64,000 bases of DNA from Nitrospiraceae bacterium (GTDB lineage Bacteria > Nitrospirota > Nitrospiria > Nitrospirales > UBA8639), in contig JACKFE010000001.1 in NCBI GenBank assembly GCA_020632635.1, positions 186,001 through 250,000 on the forward strand, read 5' to 3'. The notes beneath the pieces are model-generated. The model did no database searches and was not told where the DNA came from. It saw only the letters and a list, made by a program, of their open reading frames with translations. Both the position numbers and the translations under genes were made by a program. Shown here piece by piece: positions 42,280-52,199 of the stretch; the first letter of the stretch is position 1, and each line of letters starts with the position of its first letter.

Positions 42280-44835
42280 TCACATCAACAGTCGCGTCCA
42301 ATTCAAGTATTCTTCTCTCAACATGTCCCCGCCAACCTTGACAGGAATCAACGCCATCTCCCTGGTGGTATGCGTGCTTAGGTGCGGTGACAGAGATGTT
42401 CCTACAAACCACACGGCACCATCGCGGTCAGTCTGAAAAATCGGCCTGTGCTTTTGACGATAGGCCTCCATCACTTCCGGCGCCGGATGCCCATATCGAT
42501 TATGAGCTCCCACAGATACCACGAATGCTGTCGCGTTGAGTTGGTCCACCCACCGAGAGGTCAGGGAACTTTTTGCGCCATGATGCGGAATTTTGACGAT
42601 CTCGGCCGCGATGCCATCCGCCCGTTGGGCCATCCGCTCCAAAGCCTCGTGTTCGGCATCAGCCATAAACAAAAAGGCATGGACTCCGCAGGTTAATCGA
42701 GAAATCACAGAACGATTGTTTAACCAGGTTCCCCCAAGCCGATCCGGTGCGTTCATCTGGCTCGCCGAAGCCGTGGCTGGCGGGTTCAAAACTTTTAGCG
42801 AGCAGGGGCCGGAATGGAGTAATTCTTGCCCCTCTTCGGCTATAGAGATCGGGATTCCTCGTTGCTCTATCACCGATTGCAGGCGCTGAAAAAAAGCCTC
42901 TTCACGGATAACCCCATTGCTCCAATAATTCCCGACCGAAAAAGTTCGCAAAATCCAAGGCAACCCTCCGACATGATCCCATTGAGGATGTGTGGCAATG
43001 ACATGATCCAACCGTCGGATCCCTTTGTTCCACAGAATCGGCCCGATCACCGCCCTCCCCATATCCAAACGGGAATATGCCGGCCCTCCATCAATTAACA
43101 CCGTTCGGCCGTCCGGCAACTCGATGAGTGTAGCATCACCCTGCCCTACATCCAGAAACGTGACGCGGACTTCCCCCGGTTCCCAGCCTGATCTCGGCGA
43201 CCAACCCCACCAGCACAGCAGACCTACCAGAATACCGATTCCACTCCATCGAAGGATCCGCCGGTTCTTCCAGACATACACTCCTCCAAGGGTCAATCCA
43301 AAGACCAACATCGCAGGAATGGCCGGTGACGCCACATACCACTCGGCACCTGGCATCCGGGCAATCCATGCCATACTATACGCCAGGGCATTAAAAAGGC
43401 TTTGGTTGAGTCCAGCGAAGGGGATGATCTCCATTCCCATGATTAATCCGGCAATCCCGCTGAATAACCCCAAAGGAATCACCAAGATGCCCACTAAGGG
43501 CACGATCACCAGATTCGTCATGATCCCCAGCCAGGGGATTTGGTGGAAATAGAATGCCACCAAAGGTAACGTAGCCACACTCACGGCCAAGGACATGCCC
43601 CACGCCATCTTGGTGTTCTGCCACAGGGTATAAAGGCGTGATGAGATACGAGTTCGAGATGGAATCTCCTGCTTGATTTGGACGTCATCTTCCATTCGTT
43701 GAGACCACACCACCATGGCTATTGCCGCAACCGACACAAACGAAAGCTGAAATGAAATGTCATAGACAGCCTCCGGATGGGGAATCAGAATCAGCAAGGC
43801 TGCCACGGCCAACGCCGTCGCCAGATTTTTGGTATGCCCTAACCAGACACCAATACCAAATACCACGATCATGATCCATGACCGGACCGTGGCCATTTCT
43901 GCCCCAGCTAGAAGGGCATAGAATGACACGGCTGGCAACGTGACCAACATGGCACACCTTGTGGCGGTGAGCCGTAAGGCCATCCGTTCTATCCACGTGG
44001 ATGGCAGAAGACAAAAACACCCACGAACGACCGTAAAAATCAACACCGCCAAGAGCCCCAAATGAGACCCTGAGATGGACAAGATATGCACGGTCCCGCT
44101 AGCCATAAACGCATCCCGCACCTCAGGCTCGATAAAACTTTGCTCTCCCAGCACCATCCCCAAAAACACGCCCAATGCCGGGGAGGCAAGACTCGCGACG
44201 GCGGCATCATGAACCGTTTTTCGCCAATGATCCACTGGCCCCAACACCCAAGCACGCCAGCTCAACTTGGGGGATGGCCCAAAAGAAACAGCCCCAACTC
44301 CACGTAATGTCGTCACCGCATCAATTCCCTGCTGCTGTAAATAGCGACCATAATCAAATCCTCCAGGATTATGGGTGCCATAAGGCGTTCGTAATATGCC
44401 GGTAAATTGTACTTGATTGCCAAAGGACGGGGTTTCGCCAGGCTCACGCCAAGAAACACGGATACGTCCAGAGCCGCGTAAGGTTTTGTCATGAGCGGTC
44501 CAGAATCTAGGCTCCACGACAAATACAACCCCCTCCGGGGTATGGCGAACCGGAGCGATAATATCGCCAACGATGGTCACCGGCTGTTCATGAATGCTGG
44601 GGATCCTCTCAGCCTGTTGATGGGCCGTCGCAGCCCAATGACCCTGTCCGACGCCAATCACTAGCACCGCAAACAACAGGACTCCCGAGGCGCGGGAGAG
44701 CACCCGGCGGGTTTCACAATACGTCAGAAGAACGGCGATAAAAAGTAGCCAGCTAAGAAGAGAACATGGAAAGAAGGCCAGATATGGCCCGAGGAGGAGA
44801 CCAAGGACGTAGGCAAAGACAACGGGAAGAATCAC
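42280..44835 (-). CDS. comEC: ComEC/Rec2 family DNA-uptake channel
   Basis: The 851-residue membrane protein has the three parts of the family: an N-terminal OB-type extracytoplasmic domain (about 60-210), the competence domain with many transmembrane helices (about 220-530, including L-S-I-S-G-S-H-L-G-L) and a C-terminal metallo-beta-lactamase-like domain. The last shows D-V-G-Q-G-D-A-T-L-I, T-H-P-Q-W-D-H-V-G-G and P-H-H-G-A-K-S-S. ComEC transports single-stranded DNA into the cytoplasm, so natural competence is possible. It is last in a minus-strand run, 18 bases after glmM. Confidence 0.92.
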   Translation of the reverse strand: MILPVVFAYVLGLLLGPYLAFFPCSLLSWLLFIAVLLTYCETRRVLSRASGVLLFAVLVIGVGQGHWAATAHQQAERIPSIHEQPVTIVGDIIAPVRHTPEGVVFVVEPRFWTAHDKTLRGSGRIRVSWREPGETPSFGNQVQFTGILRTPYGTHNPGGFDYGRYLQQQGIDAVTTLRGVGAVSFGPSPKLSWRAWVLGPVDHWRKTVHDAAVASLASPALGVFLGMVLGEQSFIEPEVRDAFMASGTVHILSISGSHLGLLAVLIFTVVRGCFCLLPSTWIERMALRLTATRCAMLVTLPAVSFYALLAGAEMATVRSWIMIVVFGIGVWLGHTKNLATALAVAALLILIPHPEAVYDISFQLSFVSVAAIAMVVWSQRMEDDVQIKQEIPSRTRISSRLYTLWQNTKMAWGMSLAVSVATLPLVAFYFHQIPWLGIMTNLVIVPLVGILVIPLGLFSGIAGLIMGMEIIPFAGLNQSLFNALAYSMAWIARMPGAEWYVASPAIPAMLVFGLTLGGVYVWKNRRILRWSGIGILVGLLCWWGWSPRSGWEPGEVRVTFLDVGQGDATLIELPDGRTVLIDGGPAYSRLDMGRAVIGPILWNKGIRRLDHVIATHPQWDHVGGLPWILRTFSVGNYWSNGVIREEAFFQRLQSVIEQRGIPISIAEEGQELLHSGPCSLKVLNPPATASASQMNAPDRLGGTWLNNRSVISRLTCGVHAFLFMADAEHEALERMAQRADGIAAEIVKIPHHGAKSSLTSRWVDQLNATAFVVSVGAHNRYGHPAPEVMEAYRQKHRPIFQTDRDGAVWFVGTSLSPHLSTHTTREMALIPVKVGGDMLREEYLNWTRLLM

Positions 44836-44853
44836 AAAATATGAGAGTCATGG

Positions 44854-46203
44854 CTATTGAATGCAGGATTTCACCACATTGACCAAATCTTCGGCAATGG
44901 TCTGAATCATGGCGGCATCCTGCCCCTCCACCATCACCCGCAACAATGGTTCGGTTCCCGAATACCGAACGAGAATTCGGCCGGTTCCGTTGAGTACCTG
45001 TTCTTTCTCACGAATAGCCTGTTGAAGAAGAGGAAGAGCCTGAAGATCAGGCTTACGAGGCACTTTTACCCCCAAGAGCACTTGGGGAACGGCTTTCATA
45101 CAGTCAGCAAGTTTGGAGAGAGGTTGCCCTGTCCGCCTCATAAGCTTCAACATTTGCAACCCGGAGATCAGCCCATCCCCACTGGTATGATAATCCAGAA
45201 AAATCATATGACCGGATTGCTCGCCGCCCAAATTGTATTGATCTGCTACCATCCGCTCAAGAATATAGCGATCCCCAACCGCCGTCCGAACCAAGGTAAT
45301 CCCGGCTTCTTTCATCGCCAATTCAAATCCAAAATTGCTCATGACCGTTCCCACGACGGTATCTTTTCGTAATCGCCCTTGCCGTTTGAGATCCAGTGCA
45401 AATGCAGCCATGGCATGATCCCCATCGATCACATTTCCCTGCTCACACACAAACATGGCACGATCCGCATCCCCATCGAGAGCAATCCCGATATCGGCTT
45501 TTCGATCACGCACCATTTGGCTTAACCGCTCAGGATGCACCGCCCCACAGCCATCATTAATATTCAACCCATCGGGCTCACATCCCATGACCCAAACTTT
45601 AGCGCCTAATTCCTTGATGACTTTGGGAAACACATGATAGGCCGCGCCATTCGCGCAATCCAAAACTACGCGTAACCCTTGAAAATCCATTTCCCTGGGG
45701 AGTGAGCGTTTTACATATTCAATATATCGCCCATCAGCATCATCAATACGAAAGGCTTTGCCGATGGCTTCTGCCGTGGGCCGAATATGCTCGATTTCAT
45801 TGGAGAGAATAAGATCTTCAATCCGTTGCTCGGCCTCATCCGGCAATTTCATCCCATCATTGGAAAAGAATTTAATACCATTATCCTGGTAGGGGTTATG
45901 GGATGCAGATATCATCACTCCGGCATCGGCACGGAGACTGCGGGTCAGAAAGGCTATCGCCGGCGTGGGCAGTGGACCGACCAACAACACATCCACCCCC
46001 ATGGAACATAAGCCTGAAGTTAACGCTGACTCCAACATATACCCGGAGATACGGGTATCTTTCCCAATGACAATTTGATGCCGGCCTTCCCGGTTTCGAA
46101 AAACATGCCCGGCGGCCCGCCCCAACTTCATCGCCATTTCACTCGTCATCGGGTCTTGATTGGCAACCCCGCGAACCCCGTCTGTTCCAAAGAGCTTTCC
46201 CAT
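44854..46203 (-). CDS. glmM: Phosphoglucosamine mutase
   Basis: Converts glucosamine-6-phosphate to the 1-phosphate for UDP-GlcNAc synthesis. The protein starts G-K-L-F-G-T-D-G-V-R-G at the ATG at 46203; the upstream in-frame extension to 46284 would overlap folP and is rejected. M-I-S-A-S-H-N-P-Y-Q-D-N-G contains the phosphoserine, D-G-D-A-D-R is the metal loop and R-Y-S-G-T-E-P is the phosphate-binding loop. It is 449 residues, the normal length, and follows folP by 10 bases, as in E. coli. Confidence 0.96.
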   Translation of the reverse strand: MGKLFGTDGVRGVANQDPMTSEMAMKLGRAAGHVFRNREGRHQIVIGKDTRISGYMLESALTSGLCSMGVDVLLVGPLPTPAIAFLTRSLRADAGVMISASHNPYQDNGIKFFSNDGMKLPDEAEQRIEDLILSNEIEHIRPTAEAIGKAFRIDDADGRYIEYVKRSLPREMDFQGLRVVLDCANGAAYHVFPKVIKELGAKVWVMGCEPDGLNINDGCGAVHPERLSQMVRDRKADIGIALDGDADRAMFVCEQGNVIDGDHAMAAFALDLKRQGRLRKDTVVGTVMSNFGFELAMKEAGITLVRTAVGDRYILERMVADQYNLGGEQSGHMIFLDYHTSGDGLISGLQMLKLMRRTGQPLSKLADCMKAVPQVLLGVKVPRKPDLQALPLLQQAIREKEQVLNGTGRILVRYSGTEPLLRVMVEGQDAAMIQTIAEDLVNVVKSCIQ

Positions 46204-46213
46204 AAATTGTCCC

Positions 46214-47110
46214 CTAAGAGTGGTTGAGATCTTCCGCCCCAGCTTCATGTGCACGTCGTAACGCTTGAGCCACCGTGACCACATCGTGCATGGCCTTCAC
46301 ATCATGACCCCGCACGACATGAGCTCCCTGCCATACGGCCGTGGCTACCACCGCTGCATGCCCCATTTCTCGATCCTGCACACTTTTACCCGTCAATTCA
46401 CCTAAAAATGCTTTCCGTGAGGCGCCGATCAGTACCGGATACCCCAAAGCAAAAAATTGGGGAATATGAGCCAGTAATTTCAAATTATCGGCTTGGGTTT
46501 TTCCAAATCCAATACCTGGATCCACAACAATTCGATCAGAAGCAATCCCGGCTTCCTCGGCAAATCGCGCCCGCTCCCGTAAAAACTCCAGGACATCCCA
46601 TATGACTTGGCCATACCGGGGGTTCTGCTGCATGGTGGCACTATGGCCCTGTCGATGCATCAAAATTACCGCGGCCCCGGCATCCCGCACGACACGAACC
46701 ATTTCGGGATCATCTTGTAACGCACTCACGTCATTCACGATAGAAGCTCCTAAATCCAGAGCCACCTTGGCTACCGCGGCCTTTCGGGTATCGATGGAAA
46801 GCGGAACCCGAGCCTGCCGACCCAATACCTTTAATAGTGGACGAATGCGCACAAGTTCCTCTTCCTCACTGATGTACTGCGCACCGGGTCTGGTTGATTC
46901 TCCCCCAATATCGATTATGTCGGCTCCATCTGCCATCATCCCTTCAGCATGGGCCAGAGCATTTGAAATCGTTGAAAATTGGTTTCCATCTGAAAAGGAA
47001 TCGGGGGTAAGATTTAACACCCCCATGACCAACGTACGTCTACCAAGGACAAGACGGTGAACACCACAATGGAGAGGATGAATAGGATGACCCGTTTCAG
47101 TGGATATCAT
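46214..47110 (-). CDS. folP: Dihydropteroate synthase
   Basis: Folate-pathway enzyme of 298 residues that joins p-aminobenzoate to hydroxymethyl-dihydropterin. M-G-V-L-N-L-T-P-D-S-F-S-D-G near residue 30, G-G-E-S-T-R-P-G-A near residue 68, and D-P-G-I-G-F-G-K-T are the family's substrate loops. The ftsH-folP-glmM order is the classical bacterial arrangement. Confidence 0.96.
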   Translation of the reverse strand: MISTETGHPIHPLHCGVHRLVLGRRTLVMGVLNLTPDSFSDGNQFSTISNALAHAEGMMADGADIIDIGGESTRPGAQYISEEEELVRIRPLLKVLGRQARVPLSIDTRKAAVAKVALDLGASIVNDVSALQDDPEMVRVVRDAGAAVILMHRQGHSATMQQNPRYGQVIWDVLEFLRERARFAEEAGIASDRIVVDPGIGFGKTQADNLKLLAHIPQFFALGYPVLIGASRKAFLGELTGKSVQDREMGHAAVVATAVWQGAHVVRGHDVKAMHDVVTVAQALRRAHEAGAEDLNHS

Positions 47111-47298
47111 GTCAGAATGAGGAGGTGTTCACGACCATCACGGAGCCTGAGATGGGAATAATGGCCTCCGTGGGACTATGAGAGTCCAAAACTTCATCAC
47201 ATTACTTGGGGAAAATACAGCAGCCGCCTCTTTTTTCAACCCCTCGCTCTTGAATGGTTCAATTGCCGAGAGAGGCACGAAAAGGAGTCAGCCCATAT

Positions 47299-49116
47299 TT
47301 AAACAACAGCCGCTTGCTCAAGGGAGGAGGACCGCTGCACGATTTGCTCCACCTCCATAGAATCCAACACCTCTTTTTCCAACAAGGCTTCTGCTAGGGC
47401 CCGCAAGGTGTGAATATGCTCAGTCAGCATGCGAGTCGTTCGCTCATAGGCATCCACGATGAGCCGCTTGACTTCCTTATCAATCTCAAGAGCGACCTGA
47501 TCACTAAAATCACGACGAGACGCAATTTCTCGGCCCAGGAAAATTTCTTCATCTTTTTTCCCGAATGTCAAAGGACCGAGTTTCTCACTCATACCCCATT
47601 CACAGACCATTTTTCTGGCCAGGTCAGTAGCTCGTTCAATATCATTTCCCGCACCAGTTGTCACGCACTTAAAAATCAACTCCTCCGCCACCCGGCCCCC
47701 AAGAAGAATTGAAAGGGTATTATAGAGAAAATCCCGTGAATAACTATGACGGTCATCAAGCGGTAGTTGCATAGTCATTCCCATGGCTCGTCCACGAGGA
47801 ATAATGGTCACCTTATGCACAGGGTCGGTACCTGGGAGCAACTTTGCCATTAGAGCGTGTCCGGCCTCATGATAAGCGGTGGTCCGTTTTTCCTCTTCGC
47901 TCAAGACCATACTTTTCCGCTCCACCCCCATCAGTACTTTGTCCTTGGCATTTTCAAAATCGATAAGGGCCACGGATTTTTTATCAAGCCTGGCTGCCCA
48001 TAGTGCAGCCTCATTTACCAGATTTTCGAGATCGGCACCTGAAAATCCTGGAGTGCCTCTGGCAATCTGCTCTAAATCAACATCGGAAGAAATAGGCACC
48101 TTTTTTGTGTGGACTTTGAGAATTTCTGCCCGACCTCGAACATCTGGCCGGTTCACAACAACTTGGCGGTCAAATCGACCAGGTCGGAGTAAGGCAGGAT
48201 CCAACACATCCGGCCTATTGGTTGCCGCGATCAAAATAACCCCTTCCGTAGTATCGAAACCATCCATTTCTACTAATAACTGGTTTAGGGTTTGCTCCCG
48301 CTCATCATGCCCCCCACCCAGCCCTGCTCCTCTCAAGCGGCCAACTGCGTCAATCTCATCGATGAAGATAATACAAGGCGCATGTTTTTTCCCCTGCTCG
48401 AACAAATCACGCACCCTGGAGGCACCGACTCCCACAAACATCTCGACAAAATCCGATCCACTAATACTGAAAAATGGCACACCCGCTTCTCCGGCAATGG
48501 CCTTGGCTAAAAGTGTCTTTCCCGTACCAGGAGGACCTACGATCAACACCCCTTTAGGGATACGCCCCCCCAACTTTTGAAACTTTTGCGGGTCTTTTAG
48601 AAACTCGATAATTTCGACGACTTCTTCTTTGGCTTCATCAACACCTGCCACATCGGCAAATGTTACTTTTTTCTTATCTTCAGTCAGCAACCTGGCTCGA
48701 CTTTTGCCAAATGATAAAGCCCGATTCCCCCCCATTTGCATCTGCCTCATCAGGAAAAACCAGAGCCCTAAAAATAAAATAAAAGGCCCCCAGGAGAGTA
48801 AAAAGGTAATATACCAAGGGCTATCTTCCGGGGGTTTGGCTTCGATTTGGACTCCCTTTTCTCTGAGGACATTCACTAAATCCGGATATTCCACGGAATA
48901 GGTCTGAATCCGGTTCCCATCCTTTAAAATCGCGCTGATATTGTTATGTTTAATAATGACCTTTTCCACATCACCTTTTTCTAGGTGAGCCATAAATTCG
49001 CTAAAAATTACAGGATCTTCCTGATGCTGATTCGGTACAGTAAACAGGTTAAACAGTAAAATCATGAACAAGCTGACAAAAACCCAAAACAATAAATTTT
49101 TCACACGAGAATTCAT
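47299..49116 (-). CDS. ftsH: ATP-dependent zinc metalloprotease FtsH
   Basis: Membrane-bound AAA+ protease of 605 residues. Two N-terminal transmembrane helices (about 8-28 and 108-128) flank a small periplasmic domain. They are followed by Walker A G-P-P-G-T-G-K-T, the pore F-V-G-V-G, the second region of homology and the zinc motif H-E-A-G-H near residue 411. It degrades membrane and short-lived cytosolic proteins. A hairpin near 47131-47165 in the gap before folP might modulate read-through. Confidence 0.96.
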   Translation of the reverse strand: MNSRVKNLLFWVFVSLFMILLFNLFTVPNQHQEDPVIFSEFMAHLEKGDVEKVIIKHNNISAILKDGNRIQTYSVEYPDLVNVLREKGVQIEAKPPEDSPWYITFLLSWGPFILFLGLWFFLMRQMQMGGNRALSFGKSRARLLTEDKKKVTFADVAGVDEAKEEVVEIIEFLKDPQKFQKLGGRIPKGVLIVGPPGTGKTLLAKAIAGEAGVPFFSISGSDFVEMFVGVGASRVRDLFEQGKKHAPCIIFIDEIDAVGRLRGAGLGGGHDEREQTLNQLLVEMDGFDTTEGVILIAATNRPDVLDPALLRPGRFDRQVVVNRPDVRGRAEILKVHTKKVPISSDVDLEQIARGTPGFSGADLENLVNEAALWAARLDKKSVALIDFENAKDKVLMGVERKSMVLSEEEKRTTAYHEAGHALMAKLLPGTDPVHKVTIIPRGRAMGMTMQLPLDDRHSYSRDFLYNTLSILLGGRVAEELIFKCVTTGAGNDIERATDLARKMVCEWGMSEKLGPLTFGKKDEEIFLGREIASRRDFSDQVALEIDKEVKRLIVDAYERTTRMLTEHIHTLRALAEALLEKEVLDSMEVEQIVQRSSSLEQAAVV

Positions 49117-49225
49117 ATCCAGGGTAACCCCCTTAACAATTCAATCGGCTCACTTACAAGCCACATACGTTGGAAAACATACAATTCTATCATGCACTTT
49201 TTAGGACTGACAACCGAAAATGCCT

Positions 49226-49771
49226 TCAGGACCCTTCTTTCAGAATGGCCGGATCGATTTGAGCCAAATACGGTAAATTTCGATAGGTTTGTTGGTAGTC
49301 TAACCCATAGCCCACGACATAGGTAGACGGCACCTCAAAGCCCACGTATCGCAGGGGCACCTGAACTTTTCGGTTTTCCGGTTTACTCAACAAAGTACAG
49401 ATTTCCACAGAAGCCGGTTTTTTTTTGAGCAATTTTTCAACCAATAGTTTGGCCGTTTTACCGGAATCCACAATTTCTTCAACTAACAGAACGTGTCGCT
49501 TCTGGATCTTCTCGGTCAATTCAGACCAGACTTTGATCGTTTTCCCCGGCATATTTTTCACAGGCCGATTTTTGGCAATCAAAAAATCAATATGCAATGG
49601 CAATCGAATAGCCCGAACCAAGTCGGCATAAAAGACATACGCTCCCTTTAAGACCCCCACGACGACTAAATCCTTCCCTTGATAATCTTGGGAAATCTGT
49701 TTGCCAAGCTCTTTAATTCGAGTGCGAAGAATTTCCTGAGTCACTAATGGCTTAACAAAAATTCGCTCCAT
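49226..49771 (-). CDS. hpt: Hypoxanthine phosphoribosyltransferase
   Basis: Purine-salvage enzyme of 181 residues. L-V-V-V-G-V-L-K-G-A-Y-V-F near residue 35 and the PRPP loop V-E-E-I-V-D-S-G-K-T are typical; Glu replaces the usual second acidic Asp (E-E instead of E-D), a tolerated variant. It lies between tilS and ftsH, the standard tilS-hpt-ftsH order. Confidence 0.93.
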   Translation of the reverse strand: MERIFVKPLVTQEILRTRIKELGKQISQDYQGKDLVVVGVLKGAYVFYADLVRAIRLPLHIDFLIAKNRPVKNMPGKTIKVWSELTEKIQKRHVLLVEEIVDSGKTAKLLVEKLLKKKPASVEICTLLSKPENRKVQVPLRYVGFEVPSTYVVGYGLDYQQTYRNLPYLAQIDPAILKEGS

Positions 49772-49781
49772 GGTTCCTTCA

Positions 49782-51224
49782 CTAATCGTATTGTGAAACT
49801 GTGGTTGTGGAAATTTGAGCCACCACTGTCGAAGTGGTCTCAGCGGTAACTCGAAACCGTTCGTCGGCGCGGAACGCCCCTACACAGACGATTCCCTCTG
49901 GCGCTACCAATAACGGGACCAGGGGCCGTTGCGAGCGGGGGATTTTAATGTCCGAAAAAAAATCTTGGAGCTTTTTTCGTTTCCCTCCCAATCCTTTGGG
50001 ATAGAACAGGTCGCCTGGCAACCAACTTCTAACGGTCAGCGGGGTAGAAAATGTGCTTTTATCCAGGTGTGCCTTAAATAAATGCGAAGAATCAGGCTGG
50101 CTTTCGTCTGTAGAATCAGAAAGCCAAATTTTCTGTCCAGTTGAGGCCCACACCACTTCACCGGGAATCGACAGCCTGCAGGGTTGTCCGTTTGCTCCAG
50201 ATACGTCCAGATTCCTTGCCGATTCCAGCGCTTGAATAACCACCATACCCTGTTCAAGACTGACACACACTCCATGACATTCCACCATCCATCCCGAATG
50301 CCCCATGGCCAGTTGATCCAAGACGCGTTGAATCATATCGAACCGAGGCCAATGCACCGAAGCAAGGACTCGTTGCACACACAACCGCAATACCCGCCTT
50401 TGAATGGGTAACGGCAATCCCAATAACCGGTCACGGCTCACCACAACCCCCTTTGAGGCAACTTGACAGTGAGTGTTAAAAGCTTGATCGGCCATATGCT
50501 CCAACAAGGCATGATCAGCTCGAAGAATGTGCGATTGCCGTGAAAGCACCCTCACAATGCCTGGAGAAAATTCCTGCAAGAGGGGGATCAGCTTGTGGCG
50601 AATTCGGTTACGGAGATAGAGAGGCTTCGCATTTGAGGAATCCGTTCGAAATGCCATCTTTTTTGACTGGAGGTATTCGAGAATTTCAGTCTTCGTTCGA
50701 TCAAGTAAAGGCCGGACAATCGTCCCATCTCGCATAGGAGACATGCCTCCCAATCCTCCAGTTCCGCTTCCACGCACCATCCACATCAACACGGTTTCGG
50801 CTTGATCATCTGCTTGATGGCCCAAAGCAATTTTCGTAGCCCCCAAATCCAATGCGATTTCACGTAATATCTGATATCGCATAACCCGAGCATACGCTTG
50901 GAATGATGTTTTTCGGCTCCGGGCCTCAAACTTTTGCGCCGAAATGTTCCGCACCACCGTCGGAATTTTGCATGTTTCCCCAAGGTATCGAACAAATTCC
51001 GCATCCCCACTACTTTCTTTTCCTCGTAACCCATGATCCACATGAGCAATCGCCAGATCCCATCCCCATTTCTTTCGTAACCCCATCAGACAGACCAATA
51101 AGGCCACTGAATCCGGCCCACCTGACAACGCAACCAACACTTGATCCCCAGGGTTCAATAAGGCCTGTTCCTGGATAAATTGTTCAACTTTCTGTTCAAA
51201 GTGGTGAATCATCATAACCGGCAT
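49782..51224 (-). CDS. tilS: tRNA(Ile)-lysidine synthetase
   Basis: Modifies C34 of the AUA-reading tRNA-Ile. The N-terminal PP-loop V-A-L-S-G-G-P-D-S-V-A-L is present near residue 33, with H-Q-A-D-D-Q-A-E-T further on. The C-terminal substrate-binding domain (P-R-S-Q-R-P-L-V-P) follows. It is 480 residues, normal length. It sits 3 bases from ribF and 10 bases before hpt. Confidence 0.94.
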   Translation of the reverse strand: MPVMMIHHFEQKVEQFIQEQALLNPGDQVLVALSGGPDSVALLVCLMGLRKKWGWDLAIAHVDHGLRGKESSGDAEFVRYLGETCKIPTVVRNISAQKFEARSRKTSFQAYARVMRYQILREIALDLGATKIALGHQADDQAETVLMWMVRGSGTGGLGGMSPMRDGTIVRPLLDRTKTEILEYLQSKKMAFRTDSSNAKPLYLRNRIRHKLIPLLQEFSPGIVRVLSRQSHILRADHALLEHMADQAFNTHCQVASKGVVVSRDRLLGLPLPIQRRVLRLCVQRVLASVHWPRFDMIQRVLDQLAMGHSGWMVECHGVCVSLEQGMVVIQALESARNLDVSGANGQPCRLSIPGEVVWASTGQKIWLSDSTDESQPDSSHLFKAHLDKSTFSTPLTVRSWLPGDLFYPKGLGGKRKKLQDFFSDIKIPRSQRPLVPLLVAPEGIVCVGAFRADERFRVTAETTSTVVAQISTTTVSQYD

Positions 51225-51227
51225 AGC

Positions 51228-52199
51228 TCAGGCATTTGGGCTGGAAGACTCCAGAATCGAAGGACAGAAGGCCTCATACGCAGCCAGGATGGCGCGGGCC
51301 CTTTCGCCATCCTGTGCCATTTGCTTCAAAAGTGCTTCCACGGACGAAAAAGTCCGATCCTCACGAATATATTCCACAAAATCTACCACAAGTTCTCGCC
51401 CATACAGATGCAAGTCACGATCAAAAATGTGTACCTCTAATAATCGTTCTCCTTCCAGAAAGGTTGAACGCTTCCCAATATAACTCACCGAGCAATGTGG
51501 CATACCCTCAATATAAGCAAGAGTGGCATAAATCCCATCGGCAGGGAGAACCCGGTGTACCGGCAATCGAATATTAGCCGTCGGCCACCCTATTTGCGCT
51601 CCGCGTCGGTCTCCAGGAATCACTTGCCCACCCAACCGGTAAGGACGCCCCAAACATTGGGCCGCTTCCGCTACCTTTCCGGCCATTACGCATTTCCTTA
51701 TTCTGGTGGAACTCACAATTTCTTGTCCAATCAACACGGGGGAAATTGGTTCTACGGAAAATTGGGCCTCCTGCCCAAGTATTCGCAAATCCTGAATTGT
51801 TCCGCTCCGTCCTTTTCCAAACACAAAATTTTCTCCAACGAACACCTTCCGGATTCCTAATCCGTGCCACAACACCTGCTCCACAAATTGGCCAGGGAGC
51901 AAGGCGGCAAGTTCGGGCGTAAACGGCAAAATAATTAGCTCGGCAATACCCAAACGTTGAAAAAATGCCTGTTTGTCTACACTATCCGAAAGATAGTTAT
52001 GCGATGCGCCTGGTCGAAGAACTTCTACCGGATGTGGCGTGAATGTCAGTACAGTCGGCACCCCCTTAATCTTACGGGCAGAGGATACAACAGCCCGCAC
52101 CAAAGCCTGATGCCCAAGGTGTTGCCCGTCAAAATTCCCAATGGTGAGAACAGGAAAACCTGGAAGAGGACACGCCGGAAGACCGTGGGTAATGTTCAT
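51228..52199 (-). CDS. ribF: Riboflavin kinase / FAD synthetase
   Basis: Bifunctional enzyme of 323 residues making FMN and FAD. The adenylyltransferase domain begins T-I-G-N-F-D-G-Q-H-L-G-H near residue 21, and S-S-T-R-I-R is its second motif. The kinase domain has G-W-P-T-A-N-I-R near residue 208. It overlaps the end of hemB by 4 bases. Confidence 0.95.
   Translation of the reverse strand: MNITHGLPACPLPGFPVLTIGNFDGQHLGHQALVRAVVSSARKIKGVPTVLTFTPHPVEVLRPGASHNYLSDSVDKQAFFQRLGIAELIILPFTPELAALLPGQFVEQVLWHGLGIRKVFVGENFVFGKGRSGTIQDLRILGQEAQFSVEPISPVLIGQEIVSSTRIRKCVMAGKVAEAAQCLGRPYRLGGQVIPGDRRGAQIGWPTANIRLPVHRVLPADGIYATLAYIEGMPHCSVSYIGKRSTFLEGERLLEVHIFDRDLHLYGRELVVDFVEYIREDRTFSSVEALLKQMAQDGERARAILAAYEAFCPSILESSSPNA

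Noticed and set aside
46204..46284. 27-codon N-terminal extension of glmM
   Set aside because: It overlaps folP; the family's N-terminus begins at 46203.
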